A stretch of DNA of 64,000 bases, taken from Leuctra nigra (lineage: Eukaryota > Arthropoda > Insecta > Plecoptera > Leuctridae). Of this stretch, positions 36,470 through 48,504 are shown piece after piece (the stretch's first letter is position 1; each line of letters opens with the position of its first letter). A program made the position numbers and the translations under genes. The stretch is taken from positions 1,798,001 to 1,862,000 of the forward strand of contig OW203762.1 of NCBI GenBank assembly GCA_934045905.1, in the 5' to 3' direction. Under the pieces are notes generated by a model. The model saw nothing but the letters and a program-made list of their open reading frames with translations. It made no database searches and was not told the DNA's origin.

Positions 36470-37849
36470 TTAACTTAATCGGTCCTACCCGGCCTTAAAG
36501 GAATTCTCTCATCTTGGATTTAGATTTTTGTATGTGATCTAAGCATCATGGAAGACAATATTAACAAACAAACAACTTAATTTTTGGTACGATAATACTG
36601 AAAATTAATTATTGATTGCGCGTTATTTGAAACTCGCGCGCTGAGTTTCGGACGTCACTGCCGAGCAACGCTGAATGAATGTTTTTAACTCGAGCGCGGA
36701 GGTTGCTAGTAGCAGGTAGGCTACAGTGACGTCAGTGTCGCTCCGGCTCAAGCCGCTCCCAGGTCCAGGCGACAGGATGTAAGACAGAACAAATGACAGG
36801 AATGTGTTGTTTGGAGCTCGACGGATCGGAAAAAAATACTTGCTACAAGATGAGAGTATCACTCAAATAATAAGAATTGGCCTAACGGGTAGGTACATGT
36901 ATATTTGTATCGTGTTGTTTTCATTACCTTGGGTTGTGTAAATGTCCCCACCTGGACTCGATCCCCTGGCCGTTGGGTTGATTCTCACCGCTAATAACAT
37001 CTTCCACTTCTACTTTCTACTTGATATTATGAACAATAATATTTACAAGGCGGCTGTAATGATTAGATGATTTTTACATTAATATCTCCAAATAATTGTT
37101 AATGTTGAGATATGAAATGAATCATATCTCAGAAATGAATATTGTTGATCGATGAATAAATAGTTTTCAAAGAATACAAAAATCTTTTTCGACCTTTAAA
37201 ACAGTAAAACTGCATTGACGTCCTAATTTGTTATATTGACTTGTCAATTCACTGTCTTCATCATTGTAACACAGAAATCATATAATGCATCTTTATTGCC
37301 AAAATGACCCATGAAATGTGAAATTGAGTTAGGAATGAGCATATGTTCCTCTGCCATTATTATTTGTTGATGTTTGCAATGAGTGTATGCGCTGGCTCAG
37401 TCGGCTGGAGGGCGTCTGTTTGATCCTCTTGCGATGAACTCACGGCCAAGCAGATCGCCTGCAGCGTATTGTTGCAAGCTCAGTCAGCCATGATGTCGCA
37501 GCTTTCAAGCTCCCAAGCCGCAAGGCGAGACACAAAATCAAAACAGATTCGTTTGTTTTCCTTCGTATTTCACTCATTCATATGCATTTACTGAAGAAAG
37601 ATTCAAGTATGAAAGACATTTTGATCGGAACACAAAACTGTTTATTATTTTCAGTGACTTGGCGTTTAGTTATGATAGGGAAGACGAGTTAGATGAAAAC
37701 ATAACTCGAATTAGAACATTTTAAAGGAACTTCGAACATTTCGCAGCGTGAGTGTAAGTGTTCATGTCCATATCATTATCGAGTAATGAAGGTTGAAGTT
37801 TGACAATAACACAGTGGAACATGTGAAATGCTCACTGGTGCGCTGCACT
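36470..37849. other. Unassigned DNA with a CRE-like site
   Basis: GTGACGTCAGTGTCGC at about 36,725 and GC-rich neighbours suggest a possible regulatory region. No supportable exon. The rest is AT-rich single-copy-looking sequence. Confidence 0.4.
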
Positions 37850-38775
37850 GGTGTTGTGATGTGTTGTGATGTGCACTGATGTTGTGATGTGTTGTGATGT
37901 GCACTGATGTTGTGCACTGGTGTTGTGATGTGTTGTGATGTGCACTGATGTTGTGCACTGATGTTGTGATGTGTTGCGATGTGCACTGATGTTGTGATGT
38001 GTTGTGATGTGCACTGATGTTATGCACTGATGTTGTGATGTGTTGTGATGTGCACTGATGTTGTGATGTGTTGTGATGTGCACTGATGTTGTGATGTGTT
38101 GTGATGTGCACTGATGTTGTGATGTGTTGTGATGTGCACTGATGTTGTGCACAGATGTTGTGATGTGTTGTGATGTGTTGTGATGTGCACTGATGTTGTG
38201 ATGTGTTGTGATGTGCACTGATGTTGTGATGTGTTGTGATGTGCACAGATGTTGTGATGTGTTGTGATGTGCACTGATGTTGTGATGTGTTGTGATGTGC
38301 ATTAATGTTGTGCACTGATGTTGTGATGTGTTGTGATGTGCACTGATGTTGTGCACTGATGTTGTGCACTGATGTTGTGATGTGTTGTGATGTGTTGTGA
38401 TGTGCACTGATGTTGTGATGTGTTGTGATGTGTTGTGATATGTTGTGATGTGCACTGATGTTGTGATGTGTTGTGATGTGCACTGAATTGTGATGTGTTG
38501 TGATGTGTTGTGATGTGCACTGATGTTGTGATGTGTTGTGATATGTTGTGATGTGCACTGATGTTGTGATGTGTTGTGATGTGTTGTGATGTGCACTGAT
38601 GTTGTGATGTGTTGTGATGTGTTGTGATGTGCACTGATGTTGTGATGTGTTGTGATGTGCACTGATTATGTGATGTGTTGTGATGTGCACTGATGTTGTG
38701 ATGTGTTGTGATATGTTGTGATGTGCACTGATGTTGTGATGTGTTGTGATGTGTTGTGAAGTGCACTGATGATGT
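37850..38775. repeat. 28-bp minisatellite with 10-bp subunits
   Basis: Main unit TGTTGTGATG plus TGCACTGATGTTGTGATG (28 bp), with irregular extra copies of TGTTGTGATG and of TGCACTGATGTTG. Minus-strand Thr/Ser/Gln/His-rich frames are by-products. Confidence 0.97.
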
Positions 38776-39579
38776 GGCTGAAGATGAAATTAGACATAAT
38801 TTGTCTAATTTGAAATTATACCCATTTGTCAAGGCTCATTTTTCTTTAATTTCAAGTCTTGAGTTTTTCTTTGTGAGTTGATGTTGGATTTTAAACATGT
38901 TTTATTGAGATGCGTTTGGTCCGCGGAGTTGAAGAGAACTTCACGTATTTTCCATCAAAACAGAGAATAATAAGTTAGGATGAGTAGAAAATAGTTAAAA
39001 TAACTCGTGAGAAGTGGATGAGGATGTGAAAGTGGAAGTGGATAATTGTAATAAAAGTAATATATATTAGATGAAAGTAATGATCGATATTTTATTTCGA
39101 ATTAATTTCACAATGTAGGAATACGTCACGTGATGTTGTAGGAATGTGTTTGATATTTCCCACTGCTAATTACTTTGTTGTTTTTTCTCGCTGTCGACGG
39201 GAAAGTTTGGTTGCTTACACAAACATAATGCAGCAGTTTGACCGCTGATAATTCTTTCGTTAACAAGTCTAGCTTTAATCAAATCTAAAAGTAATGCCAT
39301 CATGGACACATTAAAAACTTTATCCCAAATCAAAACGTAGTTTGTACGTTTTAATAATGCCTCTGACAAGCATTGTGTATGATTCCCAAGAGACCAGGCT
39401 TTACAACAGAGCCATTCTTTCATTTAAACTTTTTTTGAAATGTGAGTTTTTTCAGCAGCTAGATTAAAAAGCGCAGCCCTCCGTCGTAAACTTCTGGTTT
39501 CATTTGCTATAATGACTGGCACAGACTTTAATAAAGCGTTTCGCTGTTTATCTTTCACTCGCTTTATTTCGCAATAAAA
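38776..39579. other. Unassigned DNA
   Basis: A minus-strand open stretch of 85 codons at 39166-39423 has protein-like composition but no family motif or clean splice pair. Nothing else supported. Confidence 0.4.
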
Positions 39580-39860
39580 TGAGACTCACTGCTCACTCAC
39601 TGCTGATTTACTGCTTGTTTAAGCTCACTCACTGTTGATTTACTGCTGATATACGCTCACTTACTGCTGATTTAAAGCTCACTCACTACTGATTTACTCA
39701 CTCACTGCTGATTCACTGCTGGTTTAAGCTCACTCACTGCTGATTTACTGCTGGTTTAAAGCACACTTACTGCTGATTTAAAGTTTACTCACTTCTGATT
39801 TACTGCTGATTTAAAGCTCACTTACTGCTGATTTACTGCTGATTTATATCTCACTTTTAC
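39580..39860. repeat. Degenerate tandem repeat, about 30 bp
   Basis: Diverged units of GCTCACTCACTGCTGATTTA with CTGCTGGTTTAA-type spacers. Unit length varies. Confidence 0.8.
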
Positions 39861-40504
39861 TAGCTGACTTAAAATTGGACAGCTTATAGTAAAAACATTT
39901 TAAAATTAAAAATTGATTACAATTCATACGTGATCTGATTTTCAATTGTTCTCATCTCTTAGATGAGCGGTCGCCTCACTCAGCCAAGTCACCTGGAAAA
40001 TTAATTAAATAAAGTTTTAATTACAAATTTGTAATATATTGAGACAAATGTATAACTTTTAAAAAAGCTGCGAGCAATTGACAAGAGGTACTGCAAAATA
40101 CGGGAAAAACGGTATTTGCACGAAACGTATTGGCTGCTGGTTTACTTGTTATTATCAATGAAATCAGAGCTCATCTACTATAGAGTTAGATAACGAGTTA
40201 GCATAATAAATGTTTATCAGCCAATCCGTGTCTTTCGAATACCGTCTGCTCCTGGAGTTTGTTTGTGGACATGAAGTATTGGTTGATTTGTATTCCTGAC
40301 GCGAACGCCGCGGACGCCGTTGCGAGTCCTCAACCCTCCATTACTCAACCCTCATTTGTCTGCGACTTCTTTGTGCGTCTCCGAGCAAGACCGCTGAGGC
40401 CTGAGAACACAAACCTGCACTTCGTCACTGTCTCAAATCTCAATCATAGCCGGCTGTATGACACGGGAACTAAGTTCTCTTCAACGTCGAGGATCATCAG
40501 CGGC

Positions 40505-40632
40505 TCTATCTCATTGGCTAGGAATTGGTCACGTGTTTCTTACGCTGTCGTGCAGCAGACGATCAGGATACAGAATTCAAGTAGGTTTTATTTGAAATTA
40601 ACTTTAGAGCCCATTTTCTAGTGCATTTGACT
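40505..40632 (+). repeat. Duplicated block with CCAAT-type and E-box words, partner at 41318-41450
   Basis: Both blocks contain CATTGGCTAGGAATTGGT, ACGTGTTTCTT, ACGATCAGGA and TTTGAAATTAACTTT in order. The first has a full CACGTG next to ATTGG boxes. It may be a duplicated regulatory segment; no coding function is supported. Confidence 0.65.
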
Positions 40633-41317
40633 GTAGTATACCTACTCTGAGGTCAAAAACAAACGTGCACTTTTGAAATATCATTTTCAGGACAATTTGT
40701 CGCATATTTTTCATGGTTGTTTATTAGCATAGCGTGTAACTTGCCCAGGTGAGGTAAATATTCTCTGCCAAGTGTGGATTATTCAATCAAACTATTCCAG
40801 AACAATTCTCAAGCAATACATATTTCTTTAACAATCTCGTATTTAGGAAAAGTTTGATTGAATTCCCACCGTGTTTGTATCTTGACACATAATGACGCAA
40901 TAAGTCATGGTCGTGTTGCTAGGCAACTGTCCCTTGAACCTCCATCTGACGTCATTGTAATCACTTCCAATAGATTTCCTCGGCAATTATACATGATAAT
41001 CAGGTAGAAACATCCATCATTGCGAACTGCGTTGAGTGTTCTTATTTAATAATCAGCAGTCAGGAATCCCAGCGCTGTGAAATATTACTTGTTCGTTTCT
41101 TTCGTTCAGAACATGCCGGGAATAATTCATCGTCCAGAAGATATCCAGACTTTTAATTCCTCTCTCACTGGAGAAGCAAAACATATGATCACTCATAGAG
41201 TTGGCAAGGAACATTTGAAAAGTTCCACTCCCTGAACTAGATTCCATTTGTCGAGAATGTTCCTCCTTGGTTCCTTGATACCATGGGCGCTATAAAGTAT
41301 TATAATTATCCGCAGCT

Positions 41318-41450
41318 TTCATTGGCTAGGAATTGGTTACGTGTTTCTTTAGCGACGATCAGGAAATAGAATTCGAGTTTCAAGCTGAAGAGATCAGTTT
41401 GGTAAAGTATTTTTGAAATTAACTTTCAAATCCACTTTTTAGTACATTTG
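41318..41450 (+). repeat. Partner of the duplicated block at 40505-40632
   Basis: Same ordered words, with small indels and a changed E-box (TACGTG). Confidence 0.65.
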
Positions 41451-41748
41451 AACTTTCACTCAAAGTGGTAAAAAAGATTCGTGAACTTTTGGAATATTCC
41501 ATGAAATACTGTTTATTTACGCATCGCTCCGACATCAAGTGTTGTCCACATCGAAGCAAGGAACTTATAAAATCAGCTTGAAAACTCAAAGAAGTGTAAA
41601 ATAGCAAAGTGATGAAGAATTGCAAATGAAACATCTTCAGTTCCCGCACTTGTTCTGATCCCGCTTCCTGATTGGCTGCCAATTAGCTGACCACGTAAGA
41701 TGGACGCCGGGTCACGCTGACCTCTGACCCGTGTTGAGAAGGGGAGCG

Positions 41749-41818
<70 letters not shown>
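41749..41818. repeat. CT/GA dinucleotide microsatellite
   Basis: About 68 bases of uninterrupted CT. The minus-strand Arg-Glu frame is an artefact. Confidence 0.98.
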
Positions 41819-41822
<4 letters not shown>

Positions 41823-42893
41823 GAAAGCCCCATCCGTCTTGGCTAACTGCTCATGCCCAGCTCATCGCTGGCCGCCAAACAGTAACATTTATCTGCGTTA
41901 GGGCGAATTATAGCCGGACACTACAATCAAATAGCCTAAATAGGTTGTAAATAAAGCCAAAGAGAACTTTCAGACAACTCTTTTGGTCGCTTTTAAAAAC
42001 AAAACAAAACCGCTGTCAATGAATTGAGATGCGTCGAAGATTTTTCTTCGTCGTGTCGGAACTTTCAGCCGGGATTTATTTGACGCGTCTTCAAATGCCG
42101 GGAACACGTTGAGTATTTCGCGGCGTAAGTTTTAAATTGGCTCATTCGTCTCCGCGGCTTGTTATCGGCGTAAGCAATGCTAATGGCCCGCAATGCGACG
42201 CCATCTTGCCGGCAAGAACAAGAAGGTAGCAGGTTTATCTGGAGAAACTTTTTTCTCGAACAAATTGTCTCCAGAGTCATCTGTCAATGGCAGTTTTATC
42301 GGTGTTAAGACGCGCCTGCGCACACCGCGTCGTCGGAGCATTCGAATGAAGGAGTGAGGACACCCACGTAGAACATGATAACGCAAGTCAGAGAATAATT
42401 GGCTTTGAACAACTAGATGGATGAGAAAGCTGAGAGACAAGAAAACTATTTGAAATAGATTTAAACAGAATGATAGAGGATTGTGATGTTTTAAAATATT
42501 ATCAGTGACATGATTTTACGTTTAAAGTCCTGTTTAGAGTTCATTAAAACGACTCTGCACATCTTACAAGTAAATAAACATGTTGAAAAATAAATAAACA
42601 TTTGTTCAAATTAAATTAAATTTCAATTACAAACAAACAATCAAACCAGTATTAAAAGCATTGGATCGGATATTCAGAGACTTGGGCTCGAATCCCAGAG
42701 GAGGAAATCTTTCATCAAGCAGTTGGTATTTAATATACATATCAAATCTCAAACCAGACAAACTATACATGAGGTGAGGTTAGGTATTACAAACAAACAA
42801 CTGAGGTTTCAAGTTAGTTTTTAATTTTCAGAACATTACAGGACATCCTTTTCTATTTGAAACATGGAATGCACAAACGTGGAGCCTATATGA
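41819..42893. other. Unassigned DNA
   Basis: No supportable gene, RNA or element. The first 500 bases are moderately GC-rich with ATTGG boxes at both edges; the rest is AT-rich. Confidence 0.4.
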
Positions 42894-43005
42894 TGTCCGC
42901 CATGTTTGAACGCGAGGGTACTGTCCGCCATGTTTGAACGCGAGGGTACTGTCCGCCATGTTTGAACGCGAGGGTACTGTCCGCCATGTTTGAACGCGAG
43001 GGTAC
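42894..43005. repeat. 28-bp repeat, four copies
   Basis: Unit TGTCCGCCATGTTTGAACGC plus GAGGGTAC, four nearly identical copies. Confidence 0.97.
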
Positions 43006-43156
43006 GACGTGAGGCTGTCGTCAGTCTTCTGGGAGAGAATTCAATTATAGTGGACTTATCCGCTCCTTGTCTTGTAATGGTGTTCGCAGCCAGCAGAAAG
43101 TGATGTATGGAGGGAATGATGGGCTCCAGAAGAGACTATCATGACAGAACATGGTT

Positions 43157-43500
43157 CCTTCCTTCCTTCCTTCCTTCCTTCCTTGCTTCCTTCCATCCTT
43201 CCTTCCTTCCTTCCTTCCTTCCTTCCTTCCTTCCTTCCTTCCTTCCTTCCTCTCTTCCTTCCTTCCTTACTTACGTCCATCCGTCCTTTCTCCTTCCTTT
43301 CTTCCTTCCTTCCTTCCTTCCTTCCTTCCTTCCTTCCTTCCTTCCTTCCTTCCTTCCTTCCTTCCTTCCTTCCTTCCTTCCTTCCTTCCTTCCTTCCTTC
43401 CTTCCTTCCTTACTTACTTCCATCCGTCCTTTCTCCTTCCTTCCTTGCTTCCTTCCAACCTTCCTTCCTTCCTTCCTTCCTTCCTTCCTTCCTTCCTTTT
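43157..43500. repeat. CCTT microsatellite with a duplicated interruption
   Basis: TTCC repeats interrupted twice by related ACTTAC-TCCATCCGTCCTTTC-type segments (about 43,268 and 43,410), indicating an internal duplication. A further CCTT tract of about 30 bases lies at 43,755-43,783, after the SINE. Confidence 0.97.
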
Positions 43501-43504
43501 TTTT

Positions 43505-43755
43505 GTCTGAGGCTTAACGTCGCACTGTTCTGCAGCGAGGCTAATGGCGACGTATAATTGATTAGGATGATGATTGGGAGATGATGGTGAAGAGTAGGTA
43601 AGGATGGAAGGTGGGAAGGAGGCGGTCGTGGCCTATTAGTAGGGTACCTTCCCAGCATTTGCCTGAGGGAAATCCACGAAAAATCCCCAGTCAGGAAGGA
43701 CGGCCGCGAGAATCGAACCCGGGCCTCCGGAATACAAGTTCAGAGCGTTAATCTC
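43505..43755 (-). mobile_element. tRNA-derived SINE
   Basis: On the minus strand, GCTCTGAACTTGTATTCCGG and CCCGGGTTCGATTCTCGCGG form an anticodon/T-arm half with B box GGTTCGATTC. A tail with GGGATTTTTCGTGGATTTCC and GGCCACGACCGCC follows. This tail style is known from insect SINEs. CCTT tracts lie on both sides. The head is 5'-truncated. Confidence 0.7.
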
Positions 43756-43879
43756 CTTCCTTCCTTCCTTCCTTCCTTCCTTCACTCATTCCATGTGTGG
43801 TTGATTCTAGTCCAAACACCAAAGATATTTTGACAATATGTAAGATATTCAATTAAAAAACAAATGCAATTTCATGTAA

Positions 43880-43975
43880 TAGTCTTCGACCTTGAAATCT
43901 ACTGTCAAGCCATAGTCATTTAGCTCAATTATGAATACGATTTTAATGACTGTAAAACTTTGCTGGATGGAAATC
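43880..43975. repeat. Fragment related to the 314-bp MITE at 21 kb
   Basis: GACCTTGAAATCTACTGT, AATTATGAATA-GATTTTAATGACT and TTGCTGGATG match the MITE interior imperfectly. Confidence 0.5.
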
Positions 43976-43989
43976 TAATGGCATGAACG

Positions 43990-44835
43990 TCGATGGGCAG
44001 GGCAGGTATAGGACAACCCGAAGTACACGAGTGCCGATCTCCCCAGCCTTGTTGTGTGAGTGTGCGTGGTCATGTGCGTGTGATGGGCAGGTATAGGACA
44101 ACCCGAAGTACAGGAGTGCCGATCTCCCCAGCCTTGTTGTGTGAGTGTGCGTGATCATGTGCGTGTGATGGGCAGGTATAGGACAACCCGAAGTACACGA
44201 GTGCCGATCTCCCCAGCCTTGTTGTGTGAGTGTGCGTGGTCATGTGCGTGTGATGGGCAGGTATAGGACAACCCGAAGTACAGGAGTGCCGATCTCCCCA
44301 GCCTTGTTGTGTGAGTGTGCGTGATCATGTGCGTGTGATGGGCAGGTATAGGACAACCCGAAGTACACGAGTGCCGATCTCCCCAGCCTTGTTGTGTGAG
44401 TGTGCGTGGTCATGTGCGTGTGATGGGCAGGTATAGGACAACCCGAAGTACACGAGTGCCGATCTCCCCAGCCTTGTTGTGTGAGTGTGCGTGGTCATGT
44501 GCGTGTGATGGGCAGGTATAGGACAACCCGAAGTACACGAGTGCCGATCTCCCCAGCCTTGTTGTGTGAGTGTGCGTGGTCATGTGCGTGTGATGGGCAG
44601 GTATAGGACAACCCGAAGTACAGGAGTGCCGATCTCCCCAGCCTTGTTGTGTGAGTGTGCGTGGTCATGTGCGTGTGATGGGCAGGTATAGGACAACCCG
44701 AAGTACACGAGTGCCGATCTCCCCAGCCTTGTTGTGTGAGTGTGCGTGGTCATGTGCGTGTGATGGGCAGGTATAGGACAACCCGAAGTACACGAGTGCC
44801 GATCTCCCCAGCCTTGTTGTGTGAGTGTGCGTGAT
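43990..44835. repeat. 85-bp minisatellite, about 10 copies
   Basis: Unit contains GATGGGCAGGTATAGGACAA, CCCGAAGTACACGAGTGCCG and GTTGTGTGAGTGTGCGTGGT. Copies differ mainly by ACACGAG/ACAGGAG and GTGGTC/GTGATC. Confidence 0.97.
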
Positions 44836-45706
44836 CAAGCTATGACTTATGTGATGTCGTATGGAATGGAATGGCGAGCGCTACACAATGACAAGTGGAA
44901 TGATGACTGTACTGCTAATGGATGAGGCGAACCCCCCCCCCCCCCCCCCACCTAGTGATACGGCATTGGCACCCTCGCTCGCTGTTAATGCTGTTTGCTC
45001 GCTTCTGTGATTTATATCGCCAGTTATTGGTTCTTAGCATCACTTGAGCTACGTTCTTCATGGAATAACTCTTTCAAATAATGAAATGTATAATAATATG
45101 GTTAAAATCATACAAGAAGCCCAATCGTATACCTTTGCATTGTACAAAACGTACAATACTGAAGCCTAAGACCTAAAGGTGTCACGATTTGAACAATGGA
45201 AACTAAGCATGGAATTGGCCTCCTGTGTGTTTTAAATGGAGACAAACTGATTCGTAAGATGAAATACATTTTAAACCCACTGAGCTTCAAGAAAGAATGA
45301 CACCACAATTGTTCGTTTGTTTAATTGATTATGAAACATTTTCCAAACATCAGATTCATTATAATAATCATTTGTAAGTCTTCACATTATTTCACATTTC
45401 TTCTCATTTGACAAGATAGCAGTTTTGTTTTGGTTCTTGGTGCAAAAAATTTAACATAAATGATTAATAAAAAAAATATATATATATATTACGTACGTTC
45501 ATTTTAAAGTAAAACTGTGTGCACAATATTGAAAAGCAGCCGCTGCACGTGCTGTGCGGCACAGGCGCTGCAATGTTAACTGCCTCGGTAGCTCAGCTGG
45601 TAGCATCTGGTGGAATCAAGCGTGGAAAGGATTCCACGGTCTTCTGACCTATTTATCACGGGTCTCGGACTGTAGAAATACAGTTTATATGGAACAGGAT
45701 TCCAAG
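44836..45706. other. Unassigned DNA ending in a tRNA 5'-half remnant
   Basis: Contains a C run of about 17 near 44,933 and a short TA run near 45,476. TGCCTCGGTAGCTCAGCTGG at 45,581-45,600 resembles a tRNA A-box head, cut off after GTAGCATCTGGTGG by sequence of the neighbouring palindrome. Confidence 0.45.
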
Positions 45707-45861
45707 CGTGGAATCCTTTCCACGCTTGACAACTGACATTCAACTTCCCGTATGGATTTTTCTCATATACGATGAGTACTTATAGGTGTCAAACTTGGTT
45801 TTTTCTGATGACCTCAGAGAGGGTGATGATAATTAATACCAACTGCAAATTGAAAATATTT

Positions 45862-45932
45862 GCCTACTGTGGAGATCGAACCCACGTCCCTGAATTGCCG
45901 GTCCAGTGCTCTAACCACTAAGCTAAGCAGGC
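45862..45932 (-). tRNA. tRNA-like SINE head (mirrored at 48434-48504)
   Basis: A 71-nt cloverleaf: acceptor GCCTGCT/AGTAGGC, D arm GCTT/GAGC, anticodon stem CTGGA/TTCAG with loop CCGGCAA, T arm GTGGG/CCCAC here with one altered base. Followed by the SINE tail with TTTGCAGTTGGTATTAATTA. Confidence 0.55.
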
Positions 45933-46102
45933 TATTCAATCTGCAGTGGTTCTGTTCCATATAAACTGTATTTCTACAGTCCGAGACCCGTGATAAATAG
46001 GTCAGAAGACCGTGGAATCCTTTCCACGCTTGACAACTGACATTCAACTTCCCGTATAGATTTTTCTCATATACGATGAGTACTTATATAAATATTGAAT
46101 TA

Positions 46103-46173
46103 GCCTGCTTAGCTTAGTGGTTAGAGCACTGGACCGGCAATTCAGGGACGTGGGTTCGATCCCCACAGTAGGC
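46103..46173 (+). tRNA. tRNA-like SINE head (mirrored at 48193-48263)
   Basis: Same 71-nt fold with loop CCGGCAA and intact T arm GTGGG/CCCAC around TTCGATC. A and B boxes are present. It is embedded in a repeated unit of about 300 bp. Confidence 0.55.
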
Positions 46174-46933
46174 AAATATTTTCAATTTGCAGTTGGTATT
46201 AATTATCATCACCCCATCTGAGGTCATCAGAAAATACCAAGTTTGACACCTATAAGTACTCATCGTATATGAGAAAAATCCATACGGGAAGTTGAATGTC
46301 AGTTGTCAAGCGTGGAAAGGATTCCACGGTCTTCTGACCTCTTCATCACGGGTCTCGGACTGTAGAAATACAGTTTATATGGAACAGAACCACTGCAGAT
46401 TGAATTGGCGTTTAAAACCTGGTTAGGTAGCAGCACTTGTCCTGTGTAGGATAGACAAGGTGTATAGAAGTAATGTGTAGTGTTTTCGGGTCAGAGCAGC
46501 CTGCATTGACGATTTATGAACTTATTTCAGATATATCAAAACAATATAATACAAGTCTTACCAGAGTAAAATAAGTTATCTGCTTTGAAATGTTCTCCAC
46601 ACACTAACATCATAGAATAATGAAGCTATAACATGCATTTGGAAACCCTCTTCCCAACCTTCAAAGAAGATGGCAGATGATTGTTTCTCCCGCACATCGT
46701 CCTTCGGGAATAAATGAAAGGAGTCCATCTGCAGCTGTTGATTCTTTGTTTGAACATTGAGGAACACTACAGTATCGATTTGCTGCTTTTAGTTTCCTTT
46801 TAATAGGTAAATTCACTGGTTGAACATCCATTGACAGATGAAAACAAATGAAAAACAAAAGATTTTTCACCTAGATAGGTTAGTTGGCGAAGCAGCCTCC
46901 AGATGTCGACTCCTTTGATTTTAAACGCGAATA

Positions 46934-47004
46934 GCCTGCTTAGCTTAGTGGTTAGAGCACTGGACCGGCAATTCAGGGACGTGGGTTCGATCCCCACAGT
47001 AAGC
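46934..47004 (+). tRNA. tRNA-like SINE head (mirrored at 47362-47432)
   Basis: Same fold; the acceptor 3' strand is AGTAAGC, introducing a mismatch. The tail continues to TTTGACAC and a TA run. Confidence 0.55.
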
Positions 47005-47121
47005 AAATATTTTCAATTTGCAGTTGGTATTAATTATCATCACCCCAACTGAGGTCATCAGAAAAAACCAAGTTTGACACATATATATATATATAAATAA
47101 TATAAATAAATACCAACTGCA

Positions 47122-47244
47122 ATGAGCAAAGATTTTCCTCGAGTGGGACTCGAACCCACGACCTTCCGATATCCAGTCAGAGCATCTGACTGGATATCGG
47201 AAGGTCGTGGGTTCGAGTCCCACTCGAGGAAAATCTTTGCTCAT
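47122..47244. other. Palindrome centre built from two opposed tRNA 3' halves
   Basis: On the right arm TCTGACTGGATATCGGA, then GTGGGTTCGAGTCCCAC, is an anticodon plus T arm of a different tRNA-like head (loop CTGGATA). Its D arm is missing because the sequence turns back on itself at GAGCATC. The left arm is the exact inverse. The flanking tail TTTGCTCATTGCAGTTGGTATT shares its end with the other SINE family. Confidence 0.8.
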
Positions 47245-47361
47245 TGCAGTTGGTATTTATTTATATTATTTATATATATATATATGTGTCAAACTTGGTT
47301 TTTTCTGATGACCTCAGTTGGGGTGATGATAATTAATACCAACTGCAAATTGAAAATATTT

Positions 47362-47432
47362 GCTTACTGTGGGGATCGAACCCACGTCCCTGAATTGCCG
47401 GTCCAGTGCTCTAACCACTAAGCTAAGCAGGC
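47362..47432 (-). tRNA. tRNA-like SINE head, mirror of 46934-47004
   Basis: Exact inverse copy in the right arm, including the AGTAAGC variant. Confidence 0.5.
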
Positions 47433-48192
47433 TATTCGCGTTTAAAATCAAAGGAGTCGACATCTGGAGGCTGCTTCGCCAACTAACCTATCTAGGTGAA
47501 AAATCTTTTGTTTTTCATTTGTTTTCATCTGTCAATGGATGTTCAACCAGTGAATTTACCTATTAAAAGGAAACTAAAAGCAGCAAATCGATACTGTAGT
47601 GTTCCTCAATGTTCAAACAAAGAATCAACAGCTGCAGATGGACTCCTTTCATTTATTCCCGAAGGACGATGTGCGGGAGAAACAATCATCTGCCATCTTC
47701 TTTGAAGGTTGGGAAGAGGGTTTCCAAATGCATGTTATAGCTTCATTATTCTATGATGTTAGTGTGTGGAGAACATTTCAAAGCAGATAACTTATTTTAC
47801 TCTGGTAAGACTTGTATTATATTGTTTTGATATATCTGAAATAAGTTCATAAATCGTCAATGCAGGCTGCTCTGACCCGAAAACACTACACATTACTTCT
47901 ATACACCTTGTCTATCCTACACAGGACAAGTGCTGCTACCTAACCAGGTTTTAAACGCCAATTCAATCTGCAGTGGTTCTGTTCCATATAAACTGTATTT
48001 CTACAGTCCGAGACCCGTGATGAAGAGGTCAGAAGACCGTGGAATCCTTTCCACGCTTGACAACTGACATTCAACTTCCCGTATGGATTTTTCTCATATA
48101 CGATGAGTACTTATAGGTGTCAAACTTGGTATTTTCTGATGACCTCAGATGGGGTGATGATAATTAATACCAACTGCAAATTGAAAATATTT

Positions 48193-48263
48193 GCCTACTG
48201 TGGGGATCGAACCCACGTCCCTGAATTGCCGGTCCAGTGCTCTAACCACTAAGCTAAGCAGGC
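48193..48263 (-). tRNA. tRNA-like SINE head, mirror of 46103-46173
   Basis: Exact inverse copy in the right arm. Confidence 0.5.
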
Positions 48264-48433
48264 TAATTCAATATTTATATAAGTACTCATCGTATATGAG
48301 AAAAATCTATACGGGAAGTTGAATGTCAGTTGTCAAGCGTGGAAAGGATTCCACGGTCTTCTGACCTATTTATCACGGGTCTCGGACTGTAGAAATACAG
48401 TTTATATGGAACAGAACCACTGCAGATTGAATA

Positions 48434-48504
48434 GCCTGCTTAGCTTAGTGGTTAGAGCACTGGACCGGCAATTCAGGGACGTGGGTTCGATCTCCACAGT
48501 AGGC
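48434..48504 (+). tRNA. tRNA-like SINE head, mirror of 45862-45932
   Basis: Exact inverse copy in the right arm, including the T-arm variant TTCGATCTCC. Confidence 0.5.

Noticed and set aside
37762..38832. Thr/Ser/Gln/His-rich minus frames up to 304 codons
   Set aside because: By-product of the 28-bp minisatellite.
39166..39423. 85-codon minus frame with protein-like composition
   Set aside because: A possible donor (TTTGT|GTAAGC) lies inside but no acceptor or partner exon is convincing; noted only as unassigned.
40259..40621. 120-codon plus frame
   Set aside because: Its second half is a duplicated noncoding-looking block with regulatory words; no domain, splice pair or homologous copy of the frame.
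43056..43658. Pro/Ser/Phe/Leu and Lys/Glu/Gly/Arg frames
   Set aside because: Readings of the CCTT microsatellite.
46945..47421. Pairs of identical 99-codon frames on opposite strands
   Set aside because: Generated by the palindrome of SINE sequence; not genes.
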